DNA of 64,000 nucleotides from CAVVAL01 sp963742725 (GTDB lineage: Bacteria > Actinomycetota > Actinomycetes > Mycobacteriales > Cryptosporangiaceae), in contig CAVUMX010000004.1 of the NCBI GenBank assembly GCA_963742725.1, positions 992,001 to 1,056,000 on the forward strand, read 5' to 3'. Shown one piece after another: positions 63,516 to 64,000 of this stretch. The first letter of the stretch is position 1; the number at the start of each line of letters is the position of its first letter. A program made the position numbers and the translations under genes. Under the pieces are notes generated by a model. That model saw only the letters and a list, made by a program, of their open reading frames with translations, had not been told where the DNA came from and did no database searches.

Positions 63516-64000
63516 ATGAGCGATGCCCCCGCTGGCCGATCCGCGACGATGACCGTGCTGACGACCGGGTACGTCGGGCCGCGGACCGCGAGCACCGTGA
63601 CGTACGTCGCCGACGGGGCGCTCCGGCTGGTGGTGGATCCGGGGATCGTCGCCGACCGGCGCGAGTGCATCCTCGATCCGCTGGCCGCCGCGGGTGCGGC
63701 GCCGACGGACGTCACCGACGCGGTGTTCAGCCACCATCACCCCGACCACACGATCAACGCGGCGCTGTTCCCGAACGCGCGCTTCCACGACCACTGGGCC
63801 GTGTATTTCAACGACGTGTGGACCGACCGTGACGCGGAGGGGTTCGAGCTGTCGGAGTCCGTCCGGCTGATCCGCACGCCCGGTCACACGCCCGAGGACA
63901 TCACCACCCTCGTCGGGACGGCGGACGGGGTGGTCGCGTTCACGCACGTCTGGTGGAGCGTGGACGGGCCGGCGGTCGACCCGTACGCGGTTGACCCGGA
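63516..64000 (+). CDS. MBL-fold metallo-hydrolase (partial, runs off the window)
   Basis: 161 codons visible from ATG 63516, 7 nt after a CAGGAT box. The zinc motif HxHxDH is seen in FSHHHPDHT, and a later ligand His in IRTPGHTPEDI. The N-terminal strand LRLVVDPGIVADR is typical of single-domain metallo-beta-lactamase hydrolases. The end and remaining ligands lie outside the window, so the subfamily cannot be told. Confidence 0.87.
   Translation, partial: MSDAPAGRSATMTVLTTGYVGPRTASTVTYVADGALRLVVDPGIVADRRECILDPLAAAGAAPTDVTDAVFSHHHPDHTINAALFPNARFHDHWAVYFNDVWTDRDAEGFELSESVRLIRTPGHTPEDITTLVGTADGVVAFTHVWWSVDGPAVDPYAVDP

Overview
The window is GC-rich, gene-dense actinobacterial chromosome. Codons end mostly in G or C, GTG starts are common, and many genes begin 6-7 nt after a TANNNT -10 box, as leaderless actinobacterial genes do. 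The order rne-rplU-rpmA-obg-proB-proA-nadD-rsfS-gpgP-octT-degV-comEA-comEC-holA-rpsT-lepA is the conserved actinobacterial backbone. A GpgP/OctT pair as in mycobacteria, dispersed palindromes and many lipoprotein or repeat-rich genes suggest a filamentous actinomycete. An Actinomadura/Thermomonosporaceae-like origin is a guess. No rRNA, tRNA, CRISPR array, transposase or phage gene was seen.

Layout. 1-7.6 kb: the 3' end of a probable ileS, a Fic protein, a phospholipid pair (PlsC-like acyltransferase and patatin), small proteins, a DedA-PAP2 fusion and a secreted serine hydrolase. 7.8-24 kb: the housekeeping core (radical SAM TIGR03960, TIGR03936, RNase E/G, L21, L27, Obg, ProB, ProA), interrupted by a Uma2 protein, a beta-lactamase-fold lipoprotein, a thiolase and a two-headed HxlR regulator. 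23.7-28.2 kb: a polyprenol-type GT2, a trpS remnant, a methyltransferase and a GT-C membrane glycosyltransferase. 28.3-39.2 kb: nadD and rsfS, normally close together, are separated by about 9.8 kb. This insert carries two CsbD-like genes, a GntR-controlled 5-oxoproline/D-glutamate operon (MFS, DUF1445, PxpA, PxpB, PxpC, pyroglutamyl-peptidase-like protein), two tiny Cys-motif proteins, a PadR protein and a ferredoxin-NADP reductase. 39.4-49.3 kb: GpgP, OctT, lipoprotein, DegV, ComEA, ComEC, HolA, a repeat-rich membrane protein, a VOC protein and S20. 49.5-64 kb: HxlR/thioesterase, a phosphotransferase, LepA, a very large alpha-amylase/pullulanase locus, MOSC, a lysozyme-like protein, an MFS exporter and a truncated metallo-beta-lactamase.

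Four things stand out. First, a 49-bp palindrome (17-bp perfect arms, 15-nt GC-rich loop) occurs five times between genes with identical arms, often beside short GC-rich tandem repeats. Second, a trpS remnant has lost both catalytic signature regions. Third, three other genes are broken by one or two single-base indels: the amylase/pullulanase, the signal peptide of the pyroglutamyl-peptidase-like gene, and the repeat-bearing start of comEA. These may be real decay or assembly error. Fourth, the gene set and operator-like sites at 29.8-36.1 kb form a coherent pathway for recovering glutamate from 5-oxoproline and possibly D-glutamate.
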